Assembly: GCF_958298935.1 (NCBI RefSeq)
Contig: NC_084923.1
Span: 33,138,501 to 33,202,500 of the forward strand
Origin: Phragmites australis
Lineage: Eukaryota > Streptophyta > Magnoliopsida > Poales > Poaceae
Length of the DNA stretch: 64,000 bases
Direction: 5' to 3'
A program made the position numbers and the translations under genes. Below are positions 10,791 through 22,720 of the stretch, one piece after another. Below the pieces are notes generated by a model. That model did not search any database, was not told where the DNA came from, and saw nothing but the letters and a program-made list of their open reading frames with translations. Every line of letters starts with the position of its first letter. Within the stretch, counting starts at the first letter, position 1.

Positions 10791-11160
10791 TCTCTAAGGA
10801 TAACAAAATCCTACTTGAAAAGGAGTTCAGAGGCTACACATCAACCCTCATAGATATACAGAGCCAGGAGACCTTGCGAAGGAAAAGTAAAAGCAGGAAG
10901 CAACAAACCAAATGCTCCACAAGCCTCAAGCCTTCTGCAATCATAATCTACATTAACATCTCACCGAGACTACACACGAGAATACCTCGACCAGGTTTAC
11001 ATCCCATTTAGGATAGCCAAGACTTCCATTGTAATCTGTCTCGAAGATTAATACAAGAACATAAGATGCCGGGCTATTATCCTTTGGGAGGACTAAACTT
11101 GTACAAATCTCTATTTGCCAGTGCATGATTTGGCAGTAGAGAGTATCCCCTACTCTAATA
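10790..11160 (+). repeat. Probable LTR R/U5 remnant (Ty3-type)
   Basis: The stretch taatctgtctcgaagattaa, followed by tacaag and, near 11070-11110, gccgggctattatcctttgg, then actaaacttgtacaaatctc, resembles the R/U5 part of many grass Ty3 LTRs, including the layout seen here at 50860-50910. No TG...CA boundaries or coding partner remain. The assignment rests on similarity of layout only. Confidence 0.4.
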
Positions 11161-11639
11161 TCTTATTCATAAGATCTACTAATCATCGACGAAAATGATT
11201 TAGTATTATGTCATAAGTGATATGCATGTGTTGCTGCTAATATATTCTTTGGATATACTTGTGGTAGCATAATAATATTTTTGATTTTAATATATGCAAT
11301 ATAATTATGTGAGTGGTGTTGCATGGACTGATATTGAGTTAAAGTTTTAAGAAACTTGTACTCGAAATTGGTTGTTTTGTTTGTTCGTGTGTAAGTACGT
11401 CGTGAGGACGGGCGTGGTCGGTGGCATAGACTGAGACTAGGTTCAGGGAGAAACTGGGATCAAGACGGTCATGAAGTCACACGAGATGTTTGGATTAAGA
11501 AACAATGCACATAAAGATGATCACACTATGAGACATATAAGAGAGTTGTACGGGCTATGGTATGTTAGAGATGAATTGCACCATAACATACACATGGGAG
11601 GTGTCCAGTCTATGATACAGAAAATCGTGTTAGGAGGAG

Positions 11640-11835
11640 TAGACCTATTCAAATGCCGGGCTAGATCAGGCTTTGGGTCAGGCTCAAAAGCCCAGAGCCA
11701 CCCTGGGCTAGGTTTCAGGCCTAAGCCCGGCCCGATATAGTGAACAGTACAGTTTTTCAGGCCGGGTTTGAGGCTTTTTTTTTAAAAAAAAAGTTTCGGC
11801 CCGATATAGGTGAACACTAGCTGGATCGGGTTTTT
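11640..11835. repeat. Short GC-rich repeat (gcccgg/gggccg motifs) around an A/T run
   Basis: Multiple gcccggcccgatata and ggccggg-type words lie on both strands around a t9a9 run at 11770-11790. The words cccgatatagtgaacagta and cccgatataggtgaacacta repeat about 70 bases apart. The pattern recalls subterminal repeats of grass hAT-like elements, but no ends or TSD were found. Confidence 0.35.
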
Positions 11836-12116
11836 TGGGCCAGACTGCCATGATCAGGCTTATCTGTCAGAGTACGGTGTGAGGGTATATTATATAGAGC
11901 ATGACTGTGTGCTATATAGTAGTAATAGAAAAGGCTTGTGTCAGGCGCGGTTGGTCAAGAGATGCATGTGTGCACAAGACCAGACAAACGCTGGGCAAGG
12001 AAGCTCAGCCAGAATAAAAAGTAGATATGCATGCAGCTCGGTAGGGAAGCTACTGGATTTGCATGTATATAAGGTTAAAATATGTTCACTAGTGGCTCGT
12101 GAAGCTGCCCAATAAA

Positions 12117-14209
12117 AGAGTAAATTTCAAAAAATTAAATTACACTACTAAAAAAAGTATAAAAGTAATACCAGTTTTTCAACCGGCTCTCTTTATTTGA
12201 TACTGATAGTCACTAATTATTAGTGTCGGATTTAGAACTGACACTGAAAGTTTTTTTAGTGTCAATTCATGCCTCCAACTGGCACTAAAAAGGTTTTCGA
12301 GCAAAAAAATAAACGATCCAGCTCGAAAGAGCAGGCTCGACTGCTGCTCCTGCCGCCACGGTGCTCTCACTGCCGCCACAGCATGCTCAAATCGAACACA
12401 TTTCATCCCTACAACACATCTCACAATAAAATTCAATACAACAAAACAATAATTGACTTATCTCGTCCATACAACACATCTCACAATCAAATTCAATACA
12501 ACAACGGGTATTACTAACTTGCTCCACCGGCAACCCTAAAACAACTAGCACTAGCACACGCGAGCTCACCTTGGAAATGATGAACAAGGTACACCCAAAA
12601 CAACTAGCATTAGTACACATGCGAGCTCACCTGGGAGACGATGAACAAGATACACATAGAGAACATGCAGAAACTTGGTGCAACGTAGTAGCTGCTTCGT
12701 GTTGGTATCGAGCCACCGCATCGAGACCCTTGAGCTCAAGCTCTTCAGCCTCCGCATCCACTTGCGTGGCTCCGAGCAGCAGCAGCAAGCCGGAGCTTCA
12801 AGTCACAGCTAGTCAACGGGTTTAAGAACATGTTTAGCCGGAGGCCAGGGACCCGGAGTGGATGATGATGACACAACGAAGAGGAGGAGAAGCAGCGACG
12901 AGGCAGGAGTGAGGGGAGGGAGAGAGAGAGAGAGGGGAAGAGATAAGGTAGAGAGAGATAAAGACCGAAGAAAAAGACGTGTGAGGACTGAGAAAGAGAT
13001 AAGGTGGAGCTATCAGCGAACGGACACAAGATGAGCCCAAACGCGATTCAAGAAAATTTCAGATCTCGCTTGCTTTCAGTGGTGGTTGTCATCGGAATCA
13101 GCACTGATTTATCAGCCGAATGAATGTGAGGATGAGCCAAAACGCGATTCAAGGAAATTTCGGATCCAACTAATTTTTAGTGGCGGTTGTCACTGGAATC
13201 GGTACTGATAGTACACTATCAGTGCTGATTGGTAACACAAACCGGTATTGATAGTCACTTTTAGTGTCGGTTCTTAACACCTCGATCATTGTTCCCACGT
13301 GGAAACTTAAGAAACGACACTGATACATCTTCAGTTTTAGTTCCTGTACAACCGACACTAATGTGTCGCTACTTTTTACCAGTTGTGTAGTAGTGTTACG
13401 ATCGTCAAAATTATCACAAAACTATATTTTTCCCTTTCTATTTTATAAAACCATACTTATTTTGCATCATTTTATTATAAAACTACACTTCTTATAGTTT
13501 AACTATTATAAACTACATTTTTTCTCTCTTATTTCATAAAATCACATTTACTTTGCATTACTTTATCACAAAACTATATTTTTGTTACTGTGAACAGATT
13601 TGACAAGATGGATCCACGAGTCATACTTACAGGCTACAGCTCTCACCGTTTGTTGACGTAGGCGAATACCTCATGTCACAATTGCTTGCCAAGTTAGCAG
13701 ATCCTACGTGTTCTTTGGGCTTATTCTCTTGGAAGCTACCGATCTGGCGCGAGTTGAATTCTTGGGTGCAAAAAATTGGTGCTGGTGGGGGTTGGCATTG
13801 TACCAAATGGTGAGAGCTGAAGCATGTAGGAATTCAAATGGTGTCATGCCAACCCTCACCAGCACTATTTTTCGCATCTAGGAATTCAACTCATACTAGA
13901 TTGATAGCTTCCAAGAGAAGGAGCCCAAAGGTCACGTAAGATCTGCTAACTTGGTAAGCAATTGTGACATAATGTAGTCGATCACGTTAGCAAACGGTGG
14001 GAGCTGAAGCCTATAAATATGACACGTGGACCCATCTTGTCAGATCTATTCACAGTAACAGAAGTATAGTTTTGTGATAATTAAACTAAAAGAAGTATAG
14101 TTTTGTGATAAAGTGAATTAAAGTAAGTATAGTTTTATGAAATAGGAAAAAAAATTATAGTTTTGTGATAGTTTTGACGATTATAATGTAGTTTTACGAA
14201 ATTTACTCT
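12117..14209. mobile_element. Long fold-back (inverted-repeat) element, about 840 bp before nested insertion
   Basis: The outer ends are AGAGTAAATTTC at 12117 and its complement ending at 14209, with AATAAA flanking both sides (12111-12116, 14210-14215). The left arm (12117-12142, then 13396 to about 13800) matches the right arm (about 13810-14209) in inverted orientation over its whole length. Examples are the paired words acaagatggatccacg / cgtggacccatcttgt and aatggtgtcatgccaaccct / gggttggcattgtacc. The loop is near 13800. No ORF is present. A 1253-bp CACTA element is inserted in the left arm. Class is unresolved, since the TSD is AT-rich and 6 bp. Confidence 0.8.
12143..13395. mobile_element. 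Non-autonomous CACTA transposon (1253 bp), nested, TSD TTA
   Basis: It starts CACTACTAAAAAAAGTA at 12143 and ends with the complement of CACTACTACACAACTGG at 13395. TTA flanks both sides (12140-12142, 13396-13398). Subterminal regions repeat agtgtcggtt / aaccgacact and gatactgatagt-type words in both orientations. The interior has two local duplications: acaacacatctcacaat words near 12412 and 12472, and a 60-bp unit with aacaactagca at 12540 and 12600. It has no transposase and is a different family from the elements at 8455 and 19224. Confidence 0.85.
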
Positions 14210-14215
14210 AATAAA

Positions 14216-14832
14216 AAAACAGAGAGGCAAGCTACATGTGCAGATCGACGGGCAGAGCATAAGTCAAGACAGAAAGAGAGATTAGAAAGAAAATCTAGAG
14301 TTTGGGATTTCATATAAGTTCTTGTATGGATGCTCATCTTGTGAACTTATTTATGTAATAAAGATTAAGTTTTGTAAGTTTTTTTTTCACAATCTTTGTT
14401 TTGTTTTTCAGATTAGCTTTTTATGGATCTTTTGGTTTAATATAATTTATCTTGATTTGATCTATCTAAAATCATTCTAAGCATCTAGGTAAGATTTTGA
14501 AAATTTTGATGCATTGAATGTTTGTAATTCTTGCATAATCATGAAATTATAGTTTAATCAATTCTTATCACCATCTACCATAGTTTGCTTGCTAACTCTT
14601 AATCTAGAGATCCGATTGATCTGATTCTTGTTGCATTAGTTCCATAACATTGTCTAGTTTAAATATAATGTTAATTGTACCAACAAATCTTTCTATACAT
14701 CATTTTTAGTAACATGATAGTAGTCTGTCTAAAGCGGAATACGAGATTAATATGATTTTTTATCAGGGTGATTTAAATTTTGGATTTAACTTCCGCAATT
14801 ATTCACCCCTCAAACATGATTCAATTTATCGA
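14216..14832 (+). repeat. Copia LTR tail fragment
   Basis: The end part reads acttccgcaattattcaccc, a 3' LTR ending typical of several grass Copia families and similar to the complement of the LTR edge at 6580-6610. Upstream is an aataaag word and T-rich sequence fitting R/U5. The 5' boundary is not visible and no coding region is attached. Confidence 0.45.
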
Positions 14833-15995
14833 CAGTAACCATTCAAAATTCGCGGTTACCAAGCTTACCGCTCCGGTCCGGTTTCAAAAACCGAACGGTA
14901 ACCGAATTTCAATTAAAAAATTCGAAAAACTAAAAAAATAAAAAAAAATCCTAAAAAAACTAGAGACACTTCTAAGATCTTCTATATTTTTGTTTTAAAA
15001 AATAATGCCGTTTGCATCATATTCTATAGGGAGTAAGTTTGAAAAAAAAAGAAAAAAGTTGAAGTGTGCGGCTCAGTTATTAACTCATGTTAAGGAAAAT
15101 CTTAACATGCAAACACATATTTTTCTTGTGTAGGACATATCTTAAAAGTATCTTTAAAATTGATTTCACTTCATTTAGAGTTTTATTAATTTCTCTATGA
15201 TTTTTACAAAGTTCACAAGTATAAAGTGAATATGTTAAGAAACAACACTATAATTAACTTTTTTATGTCTACCATTATTTTTCCTACATAAATCATAGTA
15301 TAAATAAACTAATAGAAGTGGTTTCACTAATTTTAGAGGTGTGATGGGTCAGTTATGAATTAATCTATTCGCAATATATTTACACAATCTTGCATGTTAC
15401 AATAACTAATTCATGAATTCATGTATTTTTAAAAGATATAGGATTATGTAAAAAGACTAACAAAATTAGTTTCATAATTTTTGGATTAGCAAAGAGTAAA
15501 CTATACATTTAATTTGGTTTAACAAATACATTTTCTCACAGAAAATTTTCAAATTTTTTATGAGTACAAATACTTTTATCATGTAGATCATATTACAAGG
15601 AAACCAACAAAATTTGTTTCACTTGATTTGAAGCTCAGATGAATTAGTTATTGATTTTAAAGATTAAGCCAATTTTGGATTTTTTTTTGTTAAACTTCAC
15701 TGAAAATCGAGAAAATCGTTTGATAAATTGAGAAAACTAAGTGGTTATCGATAAAATCGAGCGGTTATTGATAATACAGAAAATTCGAGAAAACCGCTCG
15801 ATAAATCGAGAAAATCGCTCGGTAACCAGTCCGATTCGACCGGTTACCGAGAGACGATTCTAATAAATTTTTGAACAAATTTTAAATTTTAGTAAATGAA
15901 TTTTATACAAATTTCAGTCTAATTTCGAACGGTTACCGTGATAACCACGTATTTTCGGTTATCGATCAGGCTCGGTAACCAAGCCTCAAACGGTA
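14833..15995. repeat. AT-rich repeat with clustered GGTTACCG / CGGTAACC words at both ends
   Basis: The left end (14833-14912) and right end (15720-15990) carry about ten copies of GGTTACC or GGTTATCG and their complements, some as short palindromes with tcgagaaaatcg between them. The roughly 800 bases between are AT-rich, with no open frame or domain. The symmetry suggests a non-autonomous DNA transposon with structured ends, but no clear TIR edge or TSD was found. Confidence 0.4.
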
Positions 15996-16430
15996 AGTCA
16001 AACCTTGCCCTCATATTGCCTATTTAGTAAGTAATCGACCATACAATTTGTCGGAAAATATATTTAGGTGTCAATTCGTGACGAACGACGATATTGCCCA
16101 AATTCCTAACATGCAAAGATGTTGGGAAAGTAGTCCAAAATTCCCAACATGCAAAGATTTGATTACTTGCTCATTGCCAAACACTTCAGTGGCTACTAGG
16201 ATAAGAGAGCTTGCATCATCTGCACAAATGAGTGGGTTTGGTGATGGCTCACAATTAAGATCCACTTGCCGCGCGTACTACGAATGGCCGAACTGATCCA
16301 GTGTTCAAGATGGCGCACGTACTGGCATTGCAGATTTAATAAGACCCACAGATCTAGAACAGGAGTATGTATAGGATGTGGATGTTTACTTTCCAACATA
16401 GCCCTTGTGACCATCATGTGTGTGATTCAA
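15996..16430. other. Unassigned sequence
   Basis: Contains a local repeat of ttcccaacatgcaaagat-like words at about 16104 and 16141. No supported gene. Confidence 0.3.
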
Positions 16431-17850
16431 CTAGGCGATAAGCAAGAAAATTAGCGTAGATGTCTTTAAGATACTTTCGGATGTAAGTGATATGGAATTT
16501 TGTTGTATATTTCCAATTTGATAGCTCTTTTCGATCGTTGTCAGTCATCGATCAACTTGCCCCTTTTACTACTGCTGCAACTTGTCGATTGTAAAGTTGA
16601 TCTGAATAGCCTTCGAAAGTAATGCGTGTTGCTAACTACCGTGTTGCTAATGAACATGTTATAATTATCGGGCAGGAGACCTATAATAAATCTTAAAGGC
16701 TTATATTACGAAGAGATGATTTATGATAAAATCTATTCTTTATTAGTATTATATTATTAATAGAGATGGATGTGTGAGATTTTCTCCTTATATATATGCA
16801 AGGATTCTCACCTTATTGGATAAAAAAAAATAGACTGCTAACTCATTGGATAAAAAAAAAAAAGACTACTAATTGATAATAGCTCTTAAATTAGAAACGC
16901 TCTCATTACGTGAGTCAGTATAAGAGTTAGGGTTTTGTATCTTTCTCTTTCTGTTATGCTGCCGTTATAGTCTATTTCATTCTGACGTCAACGTGCGCCG
17001 ATAACTAGGAGAGCAGGTCTCCGAAATCCTTACTCTTGAAATCCTGCTCAGGGAAAGGATAAATAAGGTTTTTAGGAAACACTCCGTGTGACTGCTCAAG
17101 TTTCACATCACGACTCGTCTTTCTGGACGTTTGGGCGCCACCCGCTATCATCATCAACAAATTTGATGCATCATTAGCAGGATCGATCGTGATATCAACA
17201 CGATGCAACCAGCATCTTCAGCAACCTCTACAACGCAGCATCGGTACGTAAAAAATATGTTACTTTATTTCCTACGGTTACTAATTTAGAGTACAGTAGA
17301 TCTAAGCATATGTAGCATTTTCATATATATATATATATATATAACTGGATTATATTATGATATTAATTTATCAATTTACGCTCATTAATTATTTATGAAT
17401 TAAATTAAATTTAAAAGTGTCGTATATTCTAACAGAACACTCTAAATGATGCAACTCTAGTCATACGCTGACACCTTTAGTCTTTGCAAGCTTTCGTCTA
17501 TGCATGGTAATGCGTCATTATCAAACTTGTCATGCTAGGACTAGTGAAAGTATCTGAATCATTTTGTTCTCCCTTTGATTCATGTCCTGTTCGGTAGCCA
17601 TCTCATCTTACCAGAATCTTCTCTAAATTAGGTGTAGAGATGACCCTATCGTTAGCTTGTGACTCAGGGGTTGCTCAGAAGGTGACGCCACTTTATTGCC
17701 ACTTCAGAGCGCGTGCAATCTTTGACGAAAAAAATCTACTGACTTTTCACAAGTGGAGGGGCCTCGATCAACATATGCATTGTGCTCTTAAGAAAGATTC
17801 TAAATGCATATACATATTCATTGTAGTCGTCCCTGACGAGGCCTCTATTT
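16430..17850. repeat. Copy 1 of a diverged direct duplication
   Basis: Blocks here recur in the same order at 18240-19050. They include atgtctttaagatac (about 16460 / 18279), tggcccctttta-type followed by caacttgtc (about 16560 / 18605), and a long block with ggactagtgaaagtatctga then atcattttgttctcc (about 17540 / 18805). Spacing between blocks differs, so later insertions or deletions occurred. No ORF is conserved between copies. Confidence 0.6.
17323..17343. repeat. (AT)n microsatellite
   Basis: An uninterrupted run of alternating a and t of about 20 bases. Confidence 0.95.
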
Positions 17851-18109
17851 TCAGTCAGCATTATTCTTTGTTGTATATATGATTAATCGTATAATTTTTG
17901 TCTAGAAACGTAAGTTAAACATAGTAAACCCCTTGGGCCTCTTTTGAAACGTAGGAATTTCATTAGTAAACAGTTCAGTTTCCCCAAGAATCAGAAATAA
18001 AAGATCACATGTTCCAAACCGTTCTTAATGATATATTTTCTTTCACTTCTAAAAGTTGATCTAGACGCACCCAAAGAGAATCCTCAAGTGCTATTTTTCA
18101 TGCACAAAG

Positions 18110-19050
18110 CATAAGTTCAATTACTATATCCTCCAATGGAGTCTGGCTTGATCATAAAAGTCTGCCGCTTGGTAGGACGTAGGGTCTCATCGCGCTCGGT
18201 GCTCCTGAACCTGAATACAATACATAGTGTGCCCAGTTGCTTCCAATAGGCTATAAGCAACAAAACTCGAGCAAATGTCTTTAAGATACTTCCAAAAAGA
18301 TAACACAATTACCTGTAATAATTCAGTGCTATGAAAAAAACTCAGTTCGATATTACGGAGAGATTATTAGCATGACACCAATGTTATTTTCCAATTGTAA
18401 AGCTACTTTCGGTGGCTCCGACAGATCCAGCATATAAGCATTGGAGTAATGTGACCACTGATGACATCTTGCTAATCCTACTAAGATTCTACTTCAAAAA
18501 TGCAAGTGGCACTTAGTAAATAGGTAATGAATCGATTGTTCAAGTAAGATTGATCTCAATGATATTTCTTTGCTGATTCTGTTCAGTGCCATCAAGCGAC
18601 ATGGCCCTTTTACTGTTGATGCACGTATTCAACTTGTCAAGGAAAAAGTTAATCTCTGAATATGCTTCCAAGTACCAAAGGTAGGATTTCCCTTTTTGTG
18701 CTAATAGTGCAACTAATAACTCAATGGCCTAGTCATATCCTGATATCTTTAATCTTTGCAGGCTTTCTTCTGTGATTATGTGTCGTTATCAACTTTGTCA
18801 TGGTAGGACTAGTGAAAGTATCTGAATCATTTTGTTCTCCTTGATACTTGTCTTGTTCAGTAACCAGCTCAAGCTTACAAGAACCTTCTTTAGATTAAAT
18901 GAAGAGCTGACCCCATTGTGACTCAGTGTTTGCTCAGAAAAGTGACAAATTTTATATTTTAATTGCATTTCAGCAGGCATGAGACAAAAATTGTGCTACT
19001 CGATCAGCATATGAGCTCTGCCTAACGAACGTTATTAAATGTGTGTCCAT
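18110..19050. repeat. Copy 2 of the direct duplication, plus a block shared with 24180
   Basis: From 18240 it parallels 16430-17850. The block 18120-18250 additionally matches 24210-24345: both contain ggcttgatcat, then a ggttcaggcac-like complement, then gttgcttcc/ctgcttcc. On the minus strand these look partly coding (MIKPD / MIKPN), but the two copies do not keep a common frame, so I do not call a gene. Confidence 0.5.
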
Positions 19051-19223
19051 CTTGGACTTTTCCTTCTGTAAAATCGACACGCAAAGTTTCTGCGTGTTTG
19101 GAAAAGAAAACTGTGCTATCTTTTAAGAAGTGCAAGGCAATCAGATCACCATATATAACGTGTTGCTAATGAGCACTCTAAATGCATACAACTTTTGACC
19201 AAAATTATACTATCATTTCTTGT

Positions 19224-20746
19224 CACTGCCTCAGATGGATTATTATGAACGAAATTTAAACTATATCATAGACGGTTATAAAATATTTGTGATATTGAGC
19301 TACACATAGATAGGACTAAATAAGACTTGCGTATGTAATATAGCTATACATGTCAGCTTCCTAATACACACATACAATTTTTTTTCTCTCAAAAACCGTC
19401 TGTATAAAGTGTCACATTTTAAAAAAAAAAACCATATGAGTGATCCTTCGCCCCTATAAGAAACTATTTTGCTTCCTGACTGACTTCATAATATGTCATA
19501 CGTCACATAAATAATAACATTACAAACATATACATAAGAACATAGATATACAAAACACATACGAACATATTATTCTATATACATAATCTTAACAGCACAC
19601 ATTGTTCGTAACATAAACATATATATACGCAATCCCTAATTATATCATTTTGTCTTCCAGAAAGATGAGATGATTGATATCATCGACGTCATCTTCCGAA
19701 GGATGAGATTATTGACATCATGTCATCCGCTTGCGTTTCACCGCAATCTTAACTTAAGTATTGTCTTCAGTCATCATATCACTATCATCTAGATCATGCT
19801 ACATCCTGACTAATCCAGTCATGCTCCAGAACCAAACTATATTGCTTCCAAATCTCCTGCCCTTGTTAAGTAAGAGATGATGGTTCAAATCGGTCTTGCA
19901 GTTCACGAAAATGTCTCAATTATAACGAACAACAATAGGAAAATTTTCATCAGAAATAAGAGACAATAGAGCACGATACATATCATAAACTAGGTCCATA
20001 GTGGTGCCCTTTATAGTAGCGAAAACACATATTCTACAAGATCAAAATCGATGCCAAGCATCCAAACCGTGGAAGTAGTCATAGGAATAACCCTATCTTC
20101 TTAGCGCTTGATAGCAGTGAACAAAGACATTCCATTACAGATCTGTGACACACAAACGCCACATTACCCTCAGTACACAGATTGAATCAAACCCTAACAA
20201 ATCCTGACAAAACCATGATGCAAGCCCTACTCACCTTAGTGCAGGGAAGGGGATTCGAAGACCAGATCTCGAACCTCCCTCGCAAAAACAAATCCTAAAA
20301 AACCTTTGTGGAAGGGGCTTGGATGGCAACGAGGAGAGCGAGGGAGATCAACTTCTCATCACTTTAGTGAGGGAGACGAGTGGTTTGTGTCTATGGGGGT
20401 AGTGGAAAGCGGAAGAGCAATAGGTCAAATTTAAAATAGTACATGAGTTTTTAACTACATACGGGTTTTTAGAAATTCGTCTGTGTCTATAGTACAGACA
20501 CGGACGGATCTTACAAGAAACTATTTATGATAATATTATGGATGGGTTTTTCTAAACTTCGTATGTGTCTGTATGATAGAGACAGATGGATTTGTAAAAA
20601 TCGTTTGTGAGTTCTGACACCCCAAACTACAGTCATGTTACAGATACATCTGTCTTAGCAACAGTTTGTGGGTTTTTTTTGTCAGTGATAAATTCTAAGA
20701 AACCATACATGATGTTTCGTCTACTTTCACTAAATCTGTGGTAGTG
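19224..20746 (-). mobile_element. Non-autonomous CACTA transposon B (1523 bp), same family as A
   Basis: Ends are CACTGCCTCAGAT at 19224 and the complement of CACTACCACAGAT at 20746, with tgt / tat flanks (one mismatch). Subterminal zones hold the same cagacgg/ccgtctg palindromes as element A. The block at about 20300-20440, read on the minus strand, matches element A at 8890-9040 (gctttccactacccc, ctcctcgttgccatcc), so the two are relatives in opposite orientation. The rest of the interior differs from A and shows no B3 fragment. No transposase is encoded. Confidence 0.75.
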
Positions 20747-20861
20747 TATTTTGTGAAAAGTGTATGTACATCATGTGACAAGGCTATCTATTTTGGACTA
20801 AATTTTTTTGCGGTGTATGATTAATCCTTATTATGTTTGCCTAAAAAACATATATTAAGAC

Positions 20862-21030
20862 TGAGAAACCAAGTTCAAATATGTCTTGATTTGCATGTCA
20901 TGATTCATTGACAACGTTGGATTTGAAAAGATTTTGGTTGGCATGAGCTTATTTGTATGTGATCTTGTTTATGGCTAACTAAAGTTTGAATTGAAGCAGA
21001 CTGTTTCAGAGTCCAGAAAATTATGCTACT
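20862..21030 (+). repeat. 5' LTR fragment of the collapsed Copia
   Basis: It begins TGAGAAACCAAGTTCAAATA and parallels 22721-22880 up to the word agaaaattat, after which the sequence switches to pol. This identifies the deletion breakpoint at roughly 21030. Confidence 0.7.
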
Positions 21031-21060
21031 TCGAGAGATTTTAGGTTGAACTTCAGGAGT

Positions 21061-21309
21061 GTACCACTTTTGTGTGATAACACCAGTGCCATAAACTTAG
21101 CCAACAACCCAGTTTAATACTCCAGAACCAAACACATAGATGTGAGATTCCGCTCTCTGAGAGACCACAATAAGAAGGGATACATTGAGTTGAGCTACAT
21201 AGATACTCAACACCAGCTAGCCGATATATTCAACAAGCCTCTAGATGCTACAAGATTTATCTATTTGAGAGGAGAGCTTAGTGTGTACCATCCCTATGAT
21301 ATTGTGTGA
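21061..21309 (+). pseudogene. Copia RNase H C-terminal remnant
   Basis: The frame shows VPLLCDNTSAINLANNPV, then KHIDVRF and QLADIFNKPLDATRF, the usual C-terminal RNase H block of Copia elements, ending at TGA 21307-21309. One in-frame TAA follows NNPV. A purine run (gagggggag) follows the stop, like the polypurine context of this lineage. The catalytic N-terminal part is deleted. Confidence 0.85.
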
Positions 21310-22720
21310 GGGGGAGTTATCATTTGTACATACTCTATGTTACTTTTGTTGTATTTGTAATATATTTTATTATGTAAGATAATCATAGTAGTTGAGTTTT
21401 GACTTGTATGTCTTTAGTATTTTCGATTGTTAGATTTGAATTTGGACTAAGTTGAGTAGTTGTGTGGAGCAATTTTTTAATCTTAGGCTCTTTTTGATGC
21501 TTTGACATGCTATATTTTAAGCATATTTGTTTTCCTTAAGATGAAATTTGGTAATTTTATGAATCATGTAGGCTATGAAATGCTACATTCTTGATCACTA
21601 TGTTCGTAATTGCTTAGGCTTAGTTAATATTTGTGTTAAGGCTAGTTTGATGAATATCTTTCTCTAGGTCTTCTTGGTTCAAGACAGTGGATTAGGGAAT
21701 ATTGCACTATATTTTCTGTCTTTGTTAAATGTTTAGCTCATGATAGAACCTTGAGAGAACATGTGTTCCTTATATCACAAAGGCACTACTTAACTTGATC
21801 TTGTGACTATATTTATAACTTATATAAATTGAATAATCATGAAAAATAAAGTCTCTTGTGCTAAAATATGATCTAGTATGGTTGTCTTGAAGCTTCAAGT
21901 TGTTTGTCATACTCAGTTGTGCGACACTTTATTTGGATAAGAGGCAACTTGAGGATAAAATAAAATTCAAAGAAATATGCCTAACTGTTTAAATCTTTTT
22001 AATCACTTGATCAATCTAAGTCTTGATTTTATATATGAGCGTTTGCAAAGCCTACTGTCATGAACACTTGTTTGCCTATTTTGAGGTTGAAATTGGCTAG
22101 TTCTAAATGCTTATATTGTCTTGGCACGAGTGATGCTTATGTGGTGGTCACTTTGAAAATGATTCGGCTATGTAAAATTAAATACGCCAACAAATTCTTT
22201 GAGTTTAGCTTGTCAAGATTCATGATCTTATGTCACTATCTCTTTTTAGCCTCTATGCGATTGTGCGCTCTATGTTCTACCTTTTGGAGCCCTTTGATAT
22301 TTCTAGCTCTCGCAAATGCTTTATGGTATACATGTAAAAGCTCATTTAGATTTGCATGTTCATAATATTATCCTTGATTTTTGCATTATCAAAGGGGGAG
22401 AGCATATGCACAAAGATGAGAATATGCATAAACATGCTTCAAAGGAAGAGAACTGAGAATATTTGCAACAAACCTCAAAGAAAAATAAAAAATATGCATT
22501 CATTAAGGAGGAGCATTTGTTTTTTAGTCCTTGAGTTTTTCTCGTTCTTTTGAGGTTTGTGGTTTCTCTTTGCCTCTGTTTGGCCTTTTGCAATCTTTCT
22601 TATGCCAAGTGATATAGTTCTTGCTCTTTCTCGAGTTTTGGTCACTTGGACGTGTTTCAATTCTTCAAACCCAATTTTTTGTGTTTTGAGGATTGTTAAT
22701 GCACTCATCAAGAGGAAAAT
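21310..22720 (+). other. 3' non-coding spacer of the collapsed Copia
   Basis: AT-rich region between pol and the 3' LTR. It has weak purine tracts (aaagggggaga at about 22390 and agaggaaaa just before the LTR). Short open frames here lack recognisable domains. Such long spacers are usual in SIRE/Maximus-like elements. Confidence 0.5.

Noticed and set aside
22060..22365. 101-codon ORF in the collapsed Copia spacer
   Set aside because: Cys/Leu-rich with no recognised domain, and it lies in the pol-to-LTR spacer. Hydrophobicity alone is not enough to call a membrane protein.
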